A stretch of 36,518 nt of DNA from Acidithrix ferrooxidans (lineage in GTDB: Bacteria; Actinomycetota; Acidimicrobiia; Acidimicrobiales; Acidimicrobiaceae): positions 1-36,518 of the forward strand of contig NZ_JXYS01000069.1 in assembly GCF_000949295.1 (NCBI RefSeq), read 5' to 3'. Position numbers and translations under genes: made by a program. The notes beneath the pieces are model-generated. The model was not told the DNA's origin. It did not search any database and saw only the letters and a program-made list of their open reading frames with translations. This document shows positions 33,609-36,518 of this stretch, piece after piece; within the stretch, counting starts at the first letter, position 1, and each line of letters begins with the position of its first letter.

Positions 33609-33938
33609 GTGCCAAAGTATGAATACCTCTGCAAGTCTTGTGGCAATAACTTCGAGGTGACTCAATCCTTTACGGACGATTCCTTGACGGTGTGTGAGAT
33701 TTGTGGCGGAGAACTTCGCAAGGTTTTTGGAAGCATAGGAATTGCCTTCAAGGGAAGTGGATTCTACCGAAACGATTCCAAATCCACTTCGAGTTCTATT
33801 AGACCGCCCGCTTCAACTGGTGAAGCTACTACAGTTGCGCCAACCACATCAGAGTCGGCGGCTCCAGCAGCGACAACAGAGAAGAAGTCGACACCGGAAA
33901 GTTCGCCGGCGCCTGCCTCTCCATCTAACGCGTCCTAA
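33609..33938 (+). CDS. FmdB-family zinc-ribbon protein, CIRCE-controlled
   Basis: 109 residues from the GTG at 33609, chosen because TTAGGAG lies 5-8 bases upstream and because the family starts with PKYEYLC. An earlier ATG at 33567 overlaps the CIRCE element and is unlikely. The first 45 residues are the FmdB zinc ribbon: YLCKSCGNNFEV and VCEICGGELRKVFG, two CxxC pairs about 22 residues apart, then IGIAFKGSGFYRND. The rest is a low-complexity Ser/Thr/Ala/Pro tail, probably disordered. The family is described as putative regulatory protein with unknown target. A perfect HrcA operator upstream points to heat or protein-stress control. The 3' end overlaps the convergent dehydrogenase gene by four bases. 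Confidence 0.88.
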   Translation: MPKYEYLCKSCGNNFEVTQSFTDDSLTVCEICGGELRKVFGSIGIAFKGSGFYRNDSKSTSSSIRPPASTGEATTVAPTTSESAAPAATTEKKSTPESSPAPASPSNAS

Positions 33939-35167
33939 CCACCAAGTATTACTCTGGGACCACGACCCCAAGATATGTAATGCCAACTCCAATTGAGCAA
34001 TACCGATAGGCGATTGCGGACGCCCAATAGGGTCAAAAGGTGTAGAGCTAACCATGCGAGCCATGCGGTAGATCCCGTGAGTTTCATTCCATTCGTTAGT
34101 TCGGCGACTGCTGCATTTCTTCCAATAGTGGCCATCGTCCCTTTGTTGCGATAGACAAACTGTGTGGTCGGCATTGAAGTGATTAAGGCCTGGATCATCT
34201 TGGCAACGTGCGTGCCTGTCTGTATTGCGGGCTGAGCTAGTTGCGGAACTAGGCTTCCGTCTGACTCTAGGGTTGCAGCTATGTCGCCAACCGCGAAGAT
34301 ATTTTCATGGCCTACGACCCTAAGGTCATCGCCAACCTCAAAGCGCCCTTGTCTGCCTTGGGGCAGCCCTAAATCTGAGAACTGTTTTGAAACCCCAACA
34401 CCTGCACTCCAGATGACCAGTCGAGAGTCGATGAATTCGCCGTTGGCAAGGTGAACTCCAGCATCGGTTACGCTTTTCACTTCAGTGTTGAGGCGGACTT
34501 CGACGCCACGACCTTTCAGCTCAGCTGAGGCATACTTTGAGAGCTCTGGCGAGAAGGCGCCTAGGAGTCGCTCTCTAGCTTCAATTAGGATCACTCGCGC
34601 TTGGGCGGGATCTAGCGATGGATAGTCTGTTCTAAATGCGCGCAGCTTCAATTCGGCAAGGGCACCTGCCATCTCGACGCCGGTCGCACCTCCACCAATG
34701 ACGATTGTGGTCATTGCATTTCCTTTGATGCCCTGGGATGCTGCCCGTTCAAAGAGAGAGAAGACTTTGTTTCGCACCGCGAGCGCTTCATCGAGGGTGT
34801 AGATGCCGTGGCAGTGCTCTTCTGCGCCGGGAATTCCGAAGAAGTTTGTAGTTGCCCCCATCGCTAAAACAAGAAAGTCATAGGGTACCCGCGCTCCGTC
34901 CACTAGGGAAATTTCGTTTGCAGCACTGTCAACACCCGCCAACATCCCTTGTCGAAAGGTTACGCCTTTTTGTTTTCTTAGAAGAGTCCTGATAGGAAAT
35001 GCTACATCTCCCGGATTTAGGCCAGCGGTCGCGACTTGGTATAGTAGCGGTTGAAATGTGGCAAAGTTGTGCTTGTCTATTAAAGTAATCTCTACATCTT
35101 GGTGGGCCAGAGCCGACATCGTGGCTAGTCCACCAAATCCAGCTCCAACAATTACAACGCGTGTCAT
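33935..35167 (-). CDS. ndh: Type II NADH dehydrogenase (NDH-2-like)
   Basis: Single-subunit, FAD-containing NADH:quinone oxidoreductase on the cytoplasmic side of the membrane. About 410 residues from the ATG at 35167, chosen because AAAGGA lies eight bases upstream and the FAD-binding fold begins directly (RVVIVGAGFGGLATMSAL). The second Rossmann motif is VIGGGATGVEMAGALAEL, and the FAD-contact motif FAVGDIAATLE follows. NFATFQPLLYQVATAGL is typical of NDH-2. The hydrophobic C-terminal helix WLAWLALHLLTLLGVRNR suits membrane attachment. The frame extends 62 codons upstream without family similarity, so I exclude that part. Convergent with the FmdB-type gene. Confidence 0.93.
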   Translation of the reverse strand: MTRVVIVGAGFGGLATMSALAHQDVEITLIDKHNFATFQPLLYQVATAGLNPGDVAFPIRTLLRKQKGVTFRQGMLAGVDSAANEISLVDGARVPYDFLVLAMGATTNFFGIPGAEEHCHGIYTLDEALAVRNKVFSLFERAASQGIKGNAMTTIVIGGGATGVEMAGALAELKLRAFRTDYPSLDPAQARVILIEARERLLGAFSPELSKYASAELKGRGVEVRLNTEVKSVTDAGVHLANGEFIDSRLVIWSAGVGVSKQFSDLGLPQGRQGRFEVGDDLRVVGHENIFAVGDIAATLESDGSLVPQLAQPAIQTGTHVAKMIQALITSMPTTQFVYRNKGTMATIGRNAAVAELTNGMKLTGSTAWLAWLALHLLTLLGVRNRLSVLLNWSWHYISWGRGPRVILGG

Positions 35168-35708
35168 ATCTGAATCCTTTGTGATTGTTCCTAGGTTGAA
35201 AGGGCTGAATATTTGAAGTTGGCGTAATTTTGGATGATTCCCAGAGATGTCTAGAAGTTGACCTCTTGTTATTTTACTTGGAATTTGAGACTTGCTTTGT
35301 CGAATTGACCAACGGAAATATTTAATTAATACGAATAATCCAATTAAATTCATCGAGCATGGATGGCTATCTCATGAAAGGCACCATCCTGATGGCTCTT
35401 ATGTACGAGCATTTTCGAAGAAAAACCTTCTGTCTGGAGCTTTTTGCTAAGTATAAAGCTGCTACTGGCTCTCCTTTAACGGAGCAAAATTACCATCGAA
35501 TTGGATGATAGGCAGCGGTGTTAAAGGTCAGAGCTGTAATAAAGTATTTGTGGCTCTCCTAACATAGATGTGGATCAAGCAACCCTTTCGTAGGGGAGCT
35601 TGAGATCAATCGGACCGCATGAAAGCATCACCAAAGCAAGTGTTGATTTTGCAGAGTGAAGACCATAGCATCTAGCAATGGCGGATCTAATATATTGTTT
35701 CATACTTA
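35168..35708. other. 540-base spacer between dehydrogenase and transposase remnant
   Basis: The open frame that reaches 35353 is only the upstream extension of the dehydrogenase frame. The remainder shows no gene on either strand. GGCTCTCCT occurs twice (about 35468 and 35552). It likely holds the dehydrogenase promoter and the end of the IS1595-type element, whose terminal repeat I could not define. Confidence 0.4.
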
Positions 35709-36518
35709 TCAAGTTTCGTAAGCAAGAGCCATTTTGGAATCAGATTCGCGGAGTAGCGGATGTGGAGACGCAAACACACATGTATTGAGAAGTCGCTCTA
35801 CCAAGGACATTTCAAAGTGCCTTCGGTTGAATCGGTATGCGAATTCCTCGAGGTAAAGTTGCTTATGTTCCTCACGTCCGTGGTATGTTCCGTCGATAAA
35901 TTTCTTGCAGTTCCCTATCAGGATGTTGAGCCATTTGAATGTTACATGTGCTTGTTCGTCTTTGGATAGAGTGATCGAATGCGCTAGTCCAAGGTCTTTC
36001 AGCACATACCCCGTAACTTGGGTTACCATCACTTATCAGCTTGGTATCGGAATCTAAACGTCTCACAAAAACATCTTTGAATGATTTAGCAGTGGTATCT
36101 TTGATTACTTCCATGAAGCAATGAGTAGGAGCACCATTGCTAATCGACACTCCAATTAGGACATTGGTTTGTTTTGTTCCCTTTCCTCTTTAGCCTTCGC
36201 CATGGCTCTCACTACCTAAAAAGAACTCATCTACCTGGACGTTTCCTCCAAGTTTATATAAACCATTTCGGTCAGCCATTGCTTTTCGTAGCTTATTTAG
36301 CATCAACCAGCCAGTCGAATAAGATACTTGAACGAATTTAGCAATGGTAGTAGCCGAAAGACCACGCTTGTCGTTGGACAATAGATAGATAGCGGAGAAC
36401 CACTTGGATAAAGAGATATGGCTTCGATGGAAGATGGTTCTGGAGGTAACGCTAGTTTGACGTCGACAAGATTTACATTGAAAAAGTGGAGCTCGAGATG
36501 CTGCATTTCTTCGATGGT
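35709..36518 (-). pseudogene. IS1595-family (ISXO2-like) transposase, decayed, runs off the window
   Basis: Reading the minus strand from the window end gives the family pattern in order: a zinc-ribbon tail FQCKSCRRQTSVTSRTIFHR, SKWFSAIYLLSNDKRGLSAT, VSYSTGWLMLNKLRKAM, then VQVDEFFLGSESHGEG with the first catalytic Asp. An in-frame TAA (36192-36190) breaks the frame; it continues with KGTKQTNVLIGVSI and KLISDGNPSYG (second Asp region). A frameshift at the C run near 36008-36012 follows, after which another frame gives DLGLAHSITLSKDEQAHVTF and the C-terminal YLEEFAYRFNRRHFE. With one stop and one frameshift the gene cannot make an active protein. Confidence 0.87.

Noticed and set aside
35168-35353. 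Upstream extension of the dehydrogenase frame (62 codons)
   Set aside because: The FAD-binding fold and a good ribosome site both indicate the start at 35167; the extension has no similarity to the family.

Overview
The window looks like the junction between a moderate-GC actinobacterial chromosome and a large integrated mobile element. The chromosomal part (about 27.9-36.5 kb) carries moaC, moaA, moeA, galU, an FmdB-type zinc-ribbon gene and a type II NADH dehydrogenase. The actinobacterial assignment rests on the paired HTH/DUF5753 and DUF6879-like genes, the replication-relaxation protein and the style of the conjugation genes. A moderate-GC member of the Acidimicrobiales would fit, but that is inference; no rRNA is present to settle it.

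Layout. 1-0.7 kb: 5' part of an IS66-type transposase on the minus strand. 0.8-7.4 kb: a defence-island-like block of poorly known genes, namely a MerR-like HTH protein, a small membrane-anchored protein containing an 11-bp tandem repeat, a protein with a HEPN-like C-terminus, and a giant KAP-type P-loop NTPase with an inserted membrane segment. 7.4-8.6 kb: an AT-rich IS3-family element, inserted directly upstream of the KAP start codon and using -1 frameshifting. 8.9-15.5 kb: a two-gene minus-strand operon of a PLD-SNF2 helicase and an Eco57I-type DNA methyltransferase, resembling a restriction-modification or DISARM/type ISP-like defence unit. 15.9-17.8 kb: a minus-strand cluster of an XRE/DUF5753 regulator, a DUF6879-like protein and two small ORFs.

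17.8-27.9 kb is the core of an actinobacterial integrative conjugative element, read left to right. It holds small membrane and accessory proteins, a VirD4/TraD-like coupling ATPase, a replication-relaxation protein, a beta-class DNA methyltransferase, a ribbon-helix-helix-like protein, the antirestriction DNA mimic ArdA, an XRE repressor and a large serine recombinase. Many of these genes overlap by ATGA or GTGA, so they are probably translationally coupled. The recombinase gene runs into a tRNA-Ala(CGC) gene on the opposite strand, which marks the right attachment site at about 27.83-27.90 kb. The matching left end is not in the window, so the defence block at the left may be cargo of the same element.

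Three promoters in the element core share a similar ATGCGT-based inverted motif, suggesting common control, perhaps by the XRE protein at 25.65 kb. To the right of the tRNA, the molybdenum-cofactor genes run on the minus strand in the order moeA, moaA, moaC, with galU further upstream. A perfect CIRCE element (HrcA operator) precedes the FmdB-type gene. A decayed IS1595-type transposase closes the window.

The strongest leads are the serine recombinase/tRNA junction, the helicase-methyltransferase pair, the KAP/HEPN-like neighbourhood with the IS at its promoter, the shared operator-like motif, the CIRCE-controlled FmdB gene, and several long perfect palindromes without assigned function.
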